Part shown: piece by piece, positions 55,766 to 62,374 of the stretch
Numbering within the stretch: the stretch's first letter is position 1
Layout of the letters: each line of letters begins with the position of its first letter
Assembly (NCBI RefSeq): GCF_040126305.1
Contig: NZ_CP149510.1
Span: 3,421,001 to 3,485,000 of the forward strand
DNA length: 64,000 nucleotides
Direction: 5' to 3'
Source of the DNA: Pararhizobium sp. A13
Lineage (GTDB): Bacteria; Pseudomonadota; Alphaproteobacteria; Rhizobiales; Rhizobiaceae
Notes under the pieces: generated by a model
Told to the model about the DNA's origin: nothing
Seen by the model: the letters and a program-made list of their open reading frames with translations, nothing else
Databases searched by the model: none
Made by a program: the position numbers and the translations under genes

Positions 55766-56863
55766 TTATTCCGCCGCCTGTTTCGCCTCGGCTGCGGAAA
55801 GAATTGCATCAAAGGCGGCGGCGATCACCTCCGGACCGGCGCCGGCCCGCGTCGCATCGGCCGAGAGGATCTGCCGGAACCGCCGCGCCCCCGGCCAGCC
55901 CTGGAACAGGCCGACCATGTGGCGCGTCACATGAATGAGCCGCCCGCCGGAAGCGATGTGCCGGGCCGCATGTCCCATCATCGCGTCGCGGATATCGGCC
56001 CAGAACGCCAGCGACAGCCGGTGCCCATTGGCGGTAAACGCCTCGCCGCTCAGATCGATCGGCGCAGCCCCCGTCAGCGGATGCGAAAAAGACTGATCCA
56101 CGGCCGTCAGCATGGCGCTATCATGATAGGCGGTCCGGCCGAGCATGACGCCGTCGACGTGATTCAGTTCCTCAAGGGCCTGATTCAAACTGCCAAGACC
56201 GCCGTTGAGACCGATGAAAAGATGAGGATTTTCTGACTTGAGGCGATAAACCAGACCATAATCCAGCGGCGGAATATCCCGGTTCTCCTTCGGCGACAGC
56301 CCCTGCAGCCAGGCTTTGCGCGCATGCACCCAGACCGCGTCCGTACCGGCCTTTGCGACCTGGGAAACGAGATCGCGCAGCGCCGCCTCTGGCTCTTGGT
56401 CGTCGACGCCGATCCGGCATTTGACCGTCACCGGGATCGACACCGCCGACTTCATCGCCGCCACGCAGTCAGCCACCACCGCCGGCTCGCGCATCAGGCA
56501 GGCCCCGAACGTGCCCGACTGCACCCGGTCCGAGGGACAGCCGACATTCATGTTGATCTCGGTGTAGCCGAAGTCTTCGCCGATCCGCGCCGCTTCCGCC
56601 ATCTTGCCCGGATCATTGCCGCCCAGTTGCAGCGCCACCGGCTGCTTGGTGTCATCGAGCCCCAGCAACCGCTCCCGGTCGCCGCGCAGGATCGCCTCGG
56701 AGACGATCATTTCGGTATAGAGCAGCGCATGCTTGGAAAGCTGACGGGCCAGGAAACGATAGTGACGATCCGTCCAGTCGATCATCGGCGCCACGGCAAA
56801 GACCGGTGCCTTGAAATAGCGTCCGCCGCCCGGTCCGGCCGGCATTTTGGTGTCGTCGCTCAT
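55766..56863 (-). CDS. dusA: tRNA-dihydrouridine(20/20a) synthase
   Basis: The 365-residue FMN enzyme reduces uridine 20/20a in the tRNA D-loop. The N-terminal FAVAPMIDWTDRHYRFLARQ, the active-site TEINMNVGCPSDRVQSGTFG with catalytic Cys, VTVKCRIGVDD and the late DGVMLGRTAYHDS region are DusA-like. I use the ATG before SDDTKMPAG; a start 16 codons upstream lacks support. It runs toward the cold-shock gene and is separated from tfuA by 126 bases without a clear terminator. Confidence 0.92.
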   Translation of the reverse strand: MSDDTKMPAGPGGGRYFKAPVFAVAPMIDWTDRHYRFLARQLSKHALLYTEMIVSEAILRGDRERLLGLDDTKQPVALQLGGNDPGKMAEAARIGEDFGYTEINMNVGCPSDRVQSGTFGACLMREPAVVADCVAAMKSAVSIPVTVKCRIGVDDQEPEAALRDLVSQVAKAGTDAVWVHARKAWLQGLSPKENRDIPPLDYGLVYRLKSENPHLFIGLNGGLGSLNQALEELNHVDGVMLGRTAYHDSAMLTAVDQSFSHPLTGAAPIDLSGEAFTANGHRLSLAFWADIRDAMMGHAARHIASGGRLIHVTRHMVGLFQGWPGARRFRQILSADATRAGAGPEVIAAAFDAILSAAEAKQAAE

Positions 56864-56989
56864 GAAATTCGTTCTCAGTTCGATGCGTCCCGCAAACGGC
56901 AGAAACAGCATCCGCGTAAACCCGCATCCGCAATGGTGCCGGCCTTATATAGCGTGGCGCCGCGCAAATCTACACGCACTGTTTTTCAC

Positions 56990-57715
56990 TCAAAAGGTCT
57001 CAGCCGCAGCGTTCATGGTCGCTTTCCACATGCTGGTCGCCTGGAACTCCCAGCCCGTGGGCCGCTCGCCTGGTTGATCGCCTGTGCGCGCCATCAAACC
57101 GAGCAGTTCCAATGCATCCCGGCGCTTTTGATCCACGGAGCCGGCTTTGAGCGTCTTCATCAGGGTTGCCCGGTCAATCGCGGACGCAAGCCGGGCGCGC
57201 TTGATGATTTCGGACCACGTTCTTTCCTTGTAGAAGATGGCTCGGGCCGCCCCTTCAAGCTCCGATGCGACATCGGCGGTGATGGCGGCTGTCGCCTGCA
57301 GGTGTTCCAGTGTTGCCAGCACGTTGACCAGCGGGACCGTCAGCGGCAGGTAGCCAAGTTCTGCCGGACCATGGAGCAGCGCGACGTCGGCATCATCCTC
57401 CAGAATACCGTCGGCATAGTGGTGGAATATCCGCCCGACACCGGTCATGCCGAAATCGGCGCATTCGGCAGCCCGCAAGGCGCCCATGCTGGCGGCACCA
57501 TAGACCCTTATACCATGAGACAGCGCATAGAGGATTTCCTTATGCCAGATCGGCGCCACATATTCGAAATTGCCGTCGATGATGCCGATCGCCGACACGC
57601 CGGAGCGCACCGCGCGCAGCAGATCACCCTGGATGGCGGGCGGACGAATGACGATATCCCCGGCAATCAGGGCATGCGCATCGGGCAAGGTCGGGCCAAC
57701 AAAGACGATTTTCAT
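56990..57715 (-). CDS. TfuA-like protein
   Basis: The 241-residue cytoplasmic protein has the TfuA core: KIVFVGPTLPDAHALI at the start, IGIIDGNFEYVAPIWHKEIL, and then VYGAASMGALRAAEC with the FGMTGVGRIF segment. TfuA was named for trifolitoxin production in Rhizobium. TfuA-YcaO pairs elsewhere install thioamide bonds in peptides or proteins, TfuA probably supplying sulfur. Its start overlaps the YcaO stop by four bases, so the two are translated together. A ~90-residue C-terminal helical part follows the core. Confidence 0.92.
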   Translation of the reverse strand: MKIVFVGPTLPDAHALIAGDIVIRPPAIQGDLLRAVRSGVSAIGIIDGNFEYVAPIWHKEILYALSHGIRVYGAASMGALRAAECADFGMTGVGRIFHHYADGILEDDADVALLHGPAELGYLPLTVPLVNVLATLEHLQATAAITADVASELEGAARAIFYKERTWSEIIKRARLASAIDRATLMKTLKAGSVDQKRRDALELLGLMARTGDQPGERPTGWEFQATSMWKATMNAAAETF

Positions 57716-58935
57716 GCCGTCTCCAGAAGACGGGCAACCGCACGCGGCCCCAGACGGCGCTTGCGCAAACCGTCGGGGTTCTCCAATTGCGACACGAAAA
57801 CCTTCACCACTGAAAACGGGAAATCGCCGCGCAAGAGCGGCAGGGCAATCGCCGATTTGACCTGCGCGTCGTTAAGACTTCGAAGAACGTCGGACAGGAG
57901 CGTTTCCGGTCCCCCGGCGAGAGGGGGCTGGACTATGGCACGCGACGTTGCCTTGGCGGTAAAATATGCCCGCGTTTCCTCGGCAAGCGGCCACGTGAAG
58001 GTCTCGGGAAAGACATCGTCCCGGGCGCCGCTGATATAGGTCAGGCGCGATTGTGCCACTTCCGTGATTGCCCGTATGGCTGCGCGCACCGGGTTCGGAT
58101 GGCAGCCGTGCCCGATCGTCGCCTGATGGTAGAGCGGCTGTTTCATCGACAGAATATCTTTGGGAGCAAGAACGGCCGTATAACACGGCACAGCGATGTC
58201 GCTGGTGATATCGAAAAGGCGAAGTGTGAGCCCGGCATTCACAATGCGGCCGGCTAGATCTGACAGAACCGCATCCCCGAAAGCGGCGGGATCAACGCAT
58301 GTTTGCAGCCTTCTTGCCAGCGGCATCATCCGCCAGAGTACCTCGGCATCTCTTTCGATCCGCTCGAGTATGCCGTGCAGCGTTGCCTCCGTCTGCGTGT
58401 TGCCGGAAGCCAATCCGTCGGAGGATTGCCAGTAGCGGCAATCCTCGCGCGTCCGATCGAGGCTGGCGGCATCAAGAGGCACCCACGTGGTCTCGTCCCT
58501 CAACAGATCGTGGCCGCTCGCCCAGGCGACGTCCTCTTCGTTCCCAAGATCGGTAAATCCGTGCGCGGTCAGGGCATGAAGGAGTATGGCCTGCCCGCCA
58601 GCCGCGAGAATGGCCTCCCGGGTCGCATAGCGGATCGGGATCGAGGGCGCGCAGGCAACTGCTCGCTCCAGGGCCTCCATCGCGGCAGAAACCTTGGCGT
58701 CGATATCCGTGATGCCTTTTCCCTGGTTGATGACAATCGACCGGGCGTTGGGCGAAACGGCGTTCCAGACTGGGATGCCGATATTGTCGAGCCCGGTCAG
58801 ACGGCCAAGCCGCGTCACACCGAACTGACGCAGGAAGGGTTTTATTCGCGCGAGCGTCTCTTCCGGCGTGATGAGGCGATCGGAATAGGCGCTCCGGGTC
58901 GTCTCACCCAAAGCGCCCGCGCTGGCGGTTCGCAA
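57712..58935 (-). CDS. YcaO-domain cyclodehydratase/thioamide synthetase-like protein
   Basis: The 407-residue protein has the ATP-binding YcaO motifs: GIPVWNAVSPNARSIVINQG, then KVSAAMEALERAVAC, and the metal/ATP segment SSDGLASGNTQTEATLHGIL followed by ERIERDAE. GHGCHPNPVRAAIRAITEVA with QSRLTY follows. YcaO enzymes phosphorylate a peptide amide and let Cys/Ser/Thr side chains or sulfide attack, giving azolines or thioamides. With TfuA next to it and a nearly Cys-free candidate substrate upstream, thioamidation is the better guess (inference). No leader-binding E1-like domain is fused. It starts 5 bases after the repeat-peptide gene. Confidence 0.93.
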   Translation of the reverse strand: MRTASAGALGETTRSAYSDRLITPEETLARIKPFLRQFGVTRLGRLTGLDNIGIPVWNAVSPNARSIVINQGKGITDIDAKVSAAMEALERAVACAPSIPIRYATREAILAAGGQAILLHALTAHGFTDLGNEEDVAWASGHDLLRDETTWVPLDAASLDRTREDCRYWQSSDGLASGNTQTEATLHGILERIERDAEVLWRMMPLARRLQTCVDPAAFGDAVLSDLAGRIVNAGLTLRLFDITSDIAVPCYTAVLAPKDILSMKQPLYHQATIGHGCHPNPVRAAIRAITEVAQSRLTYISGARDDVFPETFTWPLAEETRAYFTAKATSRAIVQPPLAGGPETLLSDVLRSLNDAQVKSAIALPLLRGDFPFSVVKVFVSQLENPDGLRKRRLGPRAVARLLETA

Positions 58936-58940
58936 CCCGC

Positions 58941-59501
58941 CTATTCCGCGCCGCGATCCATGAAACCGCCGGACGCACTGCCGCTGCTTGCCATGATCGC
59001 GACATCGATGCCGCGCACGACCGGGCCACGATCGTAATGGCCGCTCGAGAGATCATCTCCAGTATCGACCATCACCGCGACATCGACGCCCTTAACGGCT
59101 GCCTGTGTTGTCCTGCCATGATCAAGGTGGCCACCGGCAATGTCGCCTCCACTATCCATCGTTACGGCAAAATCCAACCCGTGAACCAGCGGTCTACCGG
59201 AAACGCCACGATCGACATGGCCGCCGGCGGGATCTTCGCCGTTGTTTGTGACGATGGCGCATTTCACTCCGCGCAGGAGTGGGCCGCGATCAAAATGGCC
59301 ACTCGCCGGTTCTTCGCCGTTATCCGCGACGACCGCGAATTTCACGCCCCGCACGAGCGGTTCGCCGGGCTGACGCGCGGAAGCGACAGCGGCAAAGGCG
59401 CCATCGCCGCCATCATCGATTTTTGTGAGAGTGCCCGCCTCGAAATCGGCAAGCCAGTATCCGTCTTCACCTTCCACGCCGAGAACAACAACCTTGGACA
59501 T
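58941..59501 (-). CDS. Candidate multi-core RiPP precursor with five tandem repeats
   Basis: The 186-residue protein has an N-terminal leader-like part (about residues 1-47, MSKVVVLGVEGEDGYWLADF onward). Five repeats follow at residues 48-73, 74-99, 104-129, 134-159 and 160-184. Consensus: P-[LV]-[VL]-[RHK]-G-[VLI]-[KD]-x-A-[VI]-x-x-x-x-G-x-x-x-x-[SG]-G-H-x-D-[RH]-G. Four-residue linkers (VSGR, RTTQ) separate repeats 2/3 and 3/4. Only one Cys (Cys81) is present. Being first in a compact operon with YcaO and TfuA, it is the likely substrate. I do not recognise its family, and the mature product is unknown. AGAGGG lies about ten bases before the ATG. Confidence 0.82.
   Translation of the reverse strand: MSKVVVLGVEGEDGYWLADFEAGTLTKIDDGGDGAFAAVASARQPGEPLVRGVKFAVVADNGEEPASGHFDRGPLLRGVKCAIVTNNGEDPAGGHVDRGVSGRPLVHGLDFAVTMDSGGDIAGGHLDHGRTTQAAVKGVDVAVMVDTGDDLSSGHYDRGPVVRGIDVAIMASSGSASGGFMDRGAE
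58950..59360 (-). repeat. Five diverged tandem repeats in the precursor gene
   Basis: Each unit encodes about 26 residues (78 bases), with two 12-base linkers. Periods are 26, 30, 30 and 26 residues. Protein identity is concentrated in P-x-x-R-G at the start and G-H-x-D-R-G at the end, while the DNA is diverged, so these are old repeats kept by selection rather than a fresh expansion. Confidence 0.85.
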
Positions 59502-59672
59502 TCTGCTCTATCCCTCTGATTAGATGTGAGATGTTTAGTCGGAAATTTGCGCGTGACCTCAGGAAACTCAAATACGGGAATGGGAACGGACAAACACGGC
59601 TCTCCCGCGGGCAGATCATGCTTTAACGTGCCGGTTACAGTCAATGAGGCAGGGTTTTATTGGCGGAATTTC

Positions 59673-59695
59673 GTGGACTGTAAAAAACAGTCCAC
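59673..59695. repeat. Perfect 9-bp inverted repeat upstream of the RiPP-like operon
   Basis: GTGGACTGT and ACAGTCCAC are exact complements around AAAAA. It lies between the DUF982 stop and the precursor start, with no T-run on either side. It may be a weak terminator for DUF982 or a protein-binding site. The rest of 59502-59774 shows no gene. Confidence 0.55.
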
Positions 59696-59774
59696 TTCCC
59701 GTCAGAAACGACGGATGTGAAGGGAGATCGTTCAGGTCTTCCCGGCGATTTTAGATCGGCGCGGGCTGGGTCCG

Positions 59775-60017
59775 TCAATGCGCCTGAAGCTTTGCCTCTT
59801 TCGCGGCGGAAATGAACACTTCCCTTGCTTCCTCGGGCGACCTGCGGCCGTCGAGCGCTGCACGGCACAAGCTTCTGGCGGCGACGTAACGCGGACCGCG
59901 CAGGTCCGGCCAGGTGTCCATCAGGCAGATCAGCGCATCGAACGGTCCCTGCACGATCTGGCAGCCTTTGTGGGCAAACCCGACCTCCACAGGATTGGAC
60001 CATTTGGCATATGGCAT
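59775..60017 (-). CDS. DUF982 family small protein
   Basis: The 80-residue protein matches DUF982, a family present in many copies in Rhizobiaceae: an opening WSNPVEVGFAHKG-type strand, FDALICLMDTWPDLRGPRYV, then AARSLCRAALDGRRSPEEAR. Its function is unknown. CGGAGGAGACGCTC gives a strong ribosome-binding site. The small RNA gene with anti-Shine-Dalgarno loops lies just upstream on the same strand. Confidence 0.87.
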   Translation of the reverse strand: MPYAKWSNPVEVGFAHKGCQIVQGPFDALICLMDTWPDLRGPRYVAARSLCRAALDGRRSPEEAREVFISAAKEAKLQAH

Positions 60018-60096
60018 GAGCGTCTCCTCCGATTTTCTTGCCAGAACCTAACTTCACAATAGCTGATTTGGTTCCCGCTGGGCAGACGGCAAAACG

Positions 60097-60209
60097 AAAA
60101 AAGCCTGCCGCGGGAGGAGGTGCGGCAGGCTTCTGAAAGTGACCCACGGTCGGGAGGAGGTGACCGCTGATCGATCGCAGCTTTCCGGGAGGAGGTGAAT
60201 CGCTGCGAT
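60097..60209 (-). ncRNA. Trans-acting small RNA with three anti-Shine-Dalgarno hairpin loops (alpha-r14/NfeR1-like)
   Basis: Read on the minus strand, three hairpins each present CACCUCCUCCCG in the loop. The first has arms AUCGCAGC/GCUGCGAU (60174-60181, 60202-60209). The second has CGGU/ACCG around the loop at 60151-60162. The third has perfect arms GCCUGCCG/CGGCAGGC (60103-60110, 60123-60130) followed by six U, forming the terminator. The loop motif CCUCCUCCC is complementary to ribosome-binding sites and is the hallmark of the rhizobial alpha-r14 family (NfeR1), which is of similar length. About 113 nt. Family assignment is from memory of that architecture. Confidence 0.78.
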
Positions 60210-60210
60210 A

Positions 60211-60239
60211 AATATGACTTTATTGCTGCATTGCATCAA
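60211..60239 (-). promoter_or_regulatory. Putative promoter of the small RNA
   Basis: Minus strand: TTGATG (60234-60239) and CATATT (60211-60216) are 17 bases apart, placing the start near 60209, at the first base of the 5' hairpin. Confidence 0.5.
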
Positions 60240-60269
60240 AATCAAGTGAAATCTTATGCAGCGCAACAA

Positions 60270-60518
60270 TTACCAAAAACGGCTGCGCTGTGGTGGTGGG
60301 TTCGCGGCGCTGCCGATCAGATAGCCGGCAACGAAGGCTGCGGCGCCGAAAATGAGCAGCGCCGTGCTGGTGGCGGACGGGTGGTCGTGCGCCGTCCTGG
60401 CGACCGCCGTCGCCTCGTCCTTGACATATTTAGCCGTTTGTCTCGCTTTGGCGGTTACGGCGTCCGCCTCCTTCAGTTCGCCCGTAAAACCGGTTCGCAA
60501 ATTTTTGATATTGGCCAT
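60270..60518 (-). CDS. Small single-helix membrane-associated protein, unknown
   Basis: The 82-residue protein has an amphipathic, Ala/Lys/Thr-rich helical front (residues ~5-50, ELKEADAVTAKARQTAKYVK) and one C-terminal membrane segment (TALLIFGAAAFVAGYLIGSA). A short Pro/Arg tail follows. The layout recalls ElaB/YqjD-DUF883 tail-anchored proteins, but I cannot assign it. The ATG before ANIKNLR has AGGAGCACGG ahead, which is why I reject longer frames. Confidence 0.7.
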   Translation of the reverse strand: MANIKNLRTGFTGELKEADAVTAKARQTAKYVKDEATAVARTAHDHPSATSTALLIFGAAAFVAGYLIGSAANPPPQRSRFW

Positions 60519-60806
60519 CACCGTGCTCCTCTTCTTAGCGAGGAAAACATCCCAAAAGTAATATTGTTCCATCAAAAAACAGAGAGGATGCCCGCTACTT
60601 GGGCGGATGCTCGAAAAAATGCGTCCAACCGCCTCTTTGACAGTAGATCGCGTCTCATCGCGACACGAATCCAAAGCATTTGCCGAAAAATCACTGTTGT
60701 GATTCGTTTACCTGTGGCATGTTAATAGGTGAGGTGCCTCATAAAAACCAATTTCGGAGTAGCTACTGCGGCCATAAACAAAAAATAAAGCGACGGGAGA
60801 GAACAC

Positions 60807-61010
60807 ATGGTAGAGGAAAATCTGTATCGCATCGTCGAAGTCAGCTTGAAACATGGCTCGGATCGCCGTGATGTCGGCATCATGACCGTGCGCCAGGCGC
60901 TTGAGCTTCCGGATGTCCCCAGCCTGGAATACACCCATCCAGACCTCAATTCACGGGCCGGCAGCCGGTTTCTGACACGTGATCAGCTCGAAGCCTACGC
61001 CTGCAGCTGA
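60807..61010 (+). CDS. Hypothetical protein, 67 residues
   Basis: I do not recognise the family. The protein is soluble and mixed alpha/beta in appearance: LYRIVEVSLKHGSDRRDVGI, then TVRQALELPDVPSLEYTHPD. It ends LTRDQLEAYACS. CGACGGGAGAGAACAC before the ATG is a good ribosome-binding site and supports expression. A CACCCCT-TGA-AGGGGTG hairpin lies 14 bases after the stop. The 288 bases upstream show no gene. Confidence 0.65.
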   Translation: MVEENLYRIVEVSLKHGSDRRDVGIMTVRQALELPDVPSLEYTHPDLNSRAGSRFLTRDQLEAYACS

Positions 61011-61077
61011 AGCAGCTTTCGCCACCCCTTGAAGGGGTGCTATCGTCCGGCATTCGAAATCGAATGCCTGGATACCG

Positions 61078-61764
61078 ATGACCACTGTAATTCCCCTTCC
61101 CGCCCCGGTTTTGTTGCCGGTTGCGAATTCCGATCGGGCCTTCCCCGTTCGCCGCGTTTATTGCGTGGGCCGCAACTATGCGGCCCACGCAATTGAGATG
61201 GGCCATGATCCCGACCGGGAGCCCCCATTCTTTTTCCAGAAAAATCCGGACAATCTAACGGTGCAGCGCGCGGAGTTTCCCTATCCGCCGCTGTCCGCCG
61301 ACGTACATCACGAGGTCGAACTTGTCGTCGTGCTGAAAAACGGCGGCGTCAACATCGCTGCTGGCGACGCGCTCGATTGCGTCTACGGCTATGCCGTCGG
61401 CATCGACTTCACCCGCCGCGACCTGCAGGCAGAGGCAAAGGCGGCCGGCAAGCCATGGGCGGCGGCCAAGGCCTTCGAACACTCGGCACCGGTTTCAGAG
61501 ATCGTTCCGGCCGAGACCATCGGCCACCCGGCGGCTGGCAATATCTGGCTGGCGGTCAACGGCGACCGGAAGCAGCAGGGCGACCTCAACCAGATGATCT
61601 GGAAGGTGGCGGAAATCATCACCGAACTGTCGAAGCTTTTCACGCTTTCCGCAGGAGACGTCATCATGACAGGGACGCCGTCCGGCGTCGGTCCGGTGTC
61701 GCGCGGTGACGTGATTTCCTGCGGCGTCGACGGCGTTGCGACGCTGACCGTCACCGTCGTATAG
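61078..61764 (+). CDS. Fumarylacetoacetate hydrolase-family protein
   Basis: The 228-residue protein has the FAH fold: VYCVGRNYAAHAIEMGHDPD, FFFQKNPDNLT, HHEVELVVVLKNGG with metal-binding Glu residues, and a C-terminal GDVIMTGTPSGVGPVSRGD. Small members of this family include fumarylpyruvate hydrolases and oxaloacetate decarboxylases (FAHD1-like). In rhizobial genomes it is often near the gamma-carbonic anhydrase as here. The precise substrate is not determined. The start lacks a strong ribosome-binding site. Confidence 0.9.
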   Translation: MTTVIPLPAPVLLPVANSDRAFPVRRVYCVGRNYAAHAIEMGHDPDREPPFFFQKNPDNLTVQRAEFPYPPLSADVHHEVELVVVLKNGGVNIAAGDALDCVYGYAVGIDFTRRDLQAEAKAAGKPWAAAKAFEHSAPVSEIVPAETIGHPAAGNIWLAVNGDRKQQGDLNQMIWKVAEIITELSKLFTLSAGDVIMTGTPSGVGPVSRGDVISCGVDGVATLTVTVV

Positions 61765-61837
61765 ATCAAAAAGGCAGCGCGGCCGAAAACCGCTCACACT
61801 TTTCGGCATCCCGCCCTGAGAAAACGAAGGAAATATC

Positions 61838-62368
61838 ATGCCGCTTTATGCACTTGGCCCAGCACGACCATCTGTCCCCGCAGAAGGCGGCTATTGGGTG
61901 GCGCCGGACGCGCATGTCATCGGCAAGGTCGAACTGGGCGAAGACGTCGGTGTCTGGTTCGGCGCCGTGCTGCGCGGCGACAATGAGCCGATCAGGGTCG
62001 GCGCCCGCACCAATATCCAGGAAGGTGTCGTCATCCATGTCGATCCCGGCTTTCCGGTTGCGATCGGAGAGGGCTGCACCATTGGCCATCACGCCATCGT
62101 GCATGGCTGCACCATTGGCGACAATTCGCTGATTGGCATGGGCGCAACGGTGCTGAATGGTGCTGTGATCGGCAACAACTGCCTGGTCGGCGCCAATGCG
62201 CTGGTGACGGAAGGCAAGGTCTTTCCCGACAATTCCCTGATCGTCGGCGCACCGGCAAAGGCCATCCGGCTGCTGGATGAGACAGCCGTCGCCGGCTTGA
62301 AGAACTCGGCGAACGGCTACGTCAAGAAATGGCAGCTTTTCGCGACAAGCCTGTCCGTCATCGGGTAG
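61838..62368 (+). CDS. Gamma-class carbonic anhydrase-family protein
   Basis: The 176-residue protein is a left-handed parallel beta-helix of hexapeptide repeats (IGKVELGEDVGVWFGAVLRG, then GDNSLIGMGATVLNGAVIGN). The zinc ligands are supplied by histidines in VVIHVD and IGHHAIVHG, as in the YrdA/CaiE/CamH group. The trimer would place zinc between subunits. Activity as carbonic anhydrase is plausible but many homologues are inactive in vitro. AAGGAAATATC precedes the ATG. Confidence 0.9.
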   Translation: MPLYALGPARPSVPAEGGYWVAPDAHVIGKVELGEDVGVWFGAVLRGDNEPIRVGARTNIQEGVVIHVDPGFPVAIGEGCTIGHHAIVHGCTIGDNSLIGMGATVLNGAVIGNNCLVGANALVTEGKVFPDNSLIVGAPAKAIRLLDETAVAGLKNSANGYVKKWQLFATSLSVIG

Positions 62369-62374
62369 TTGCCG

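Noticed and set aside
60111..60197. Three plus-strand GGAGGAGGTG sites as ribosome-binding sites
   Set aside because: No start codon with an open frame follows at proper spacing; each sits in a hairpin loop, and the minus-strand small RNA explains all three.
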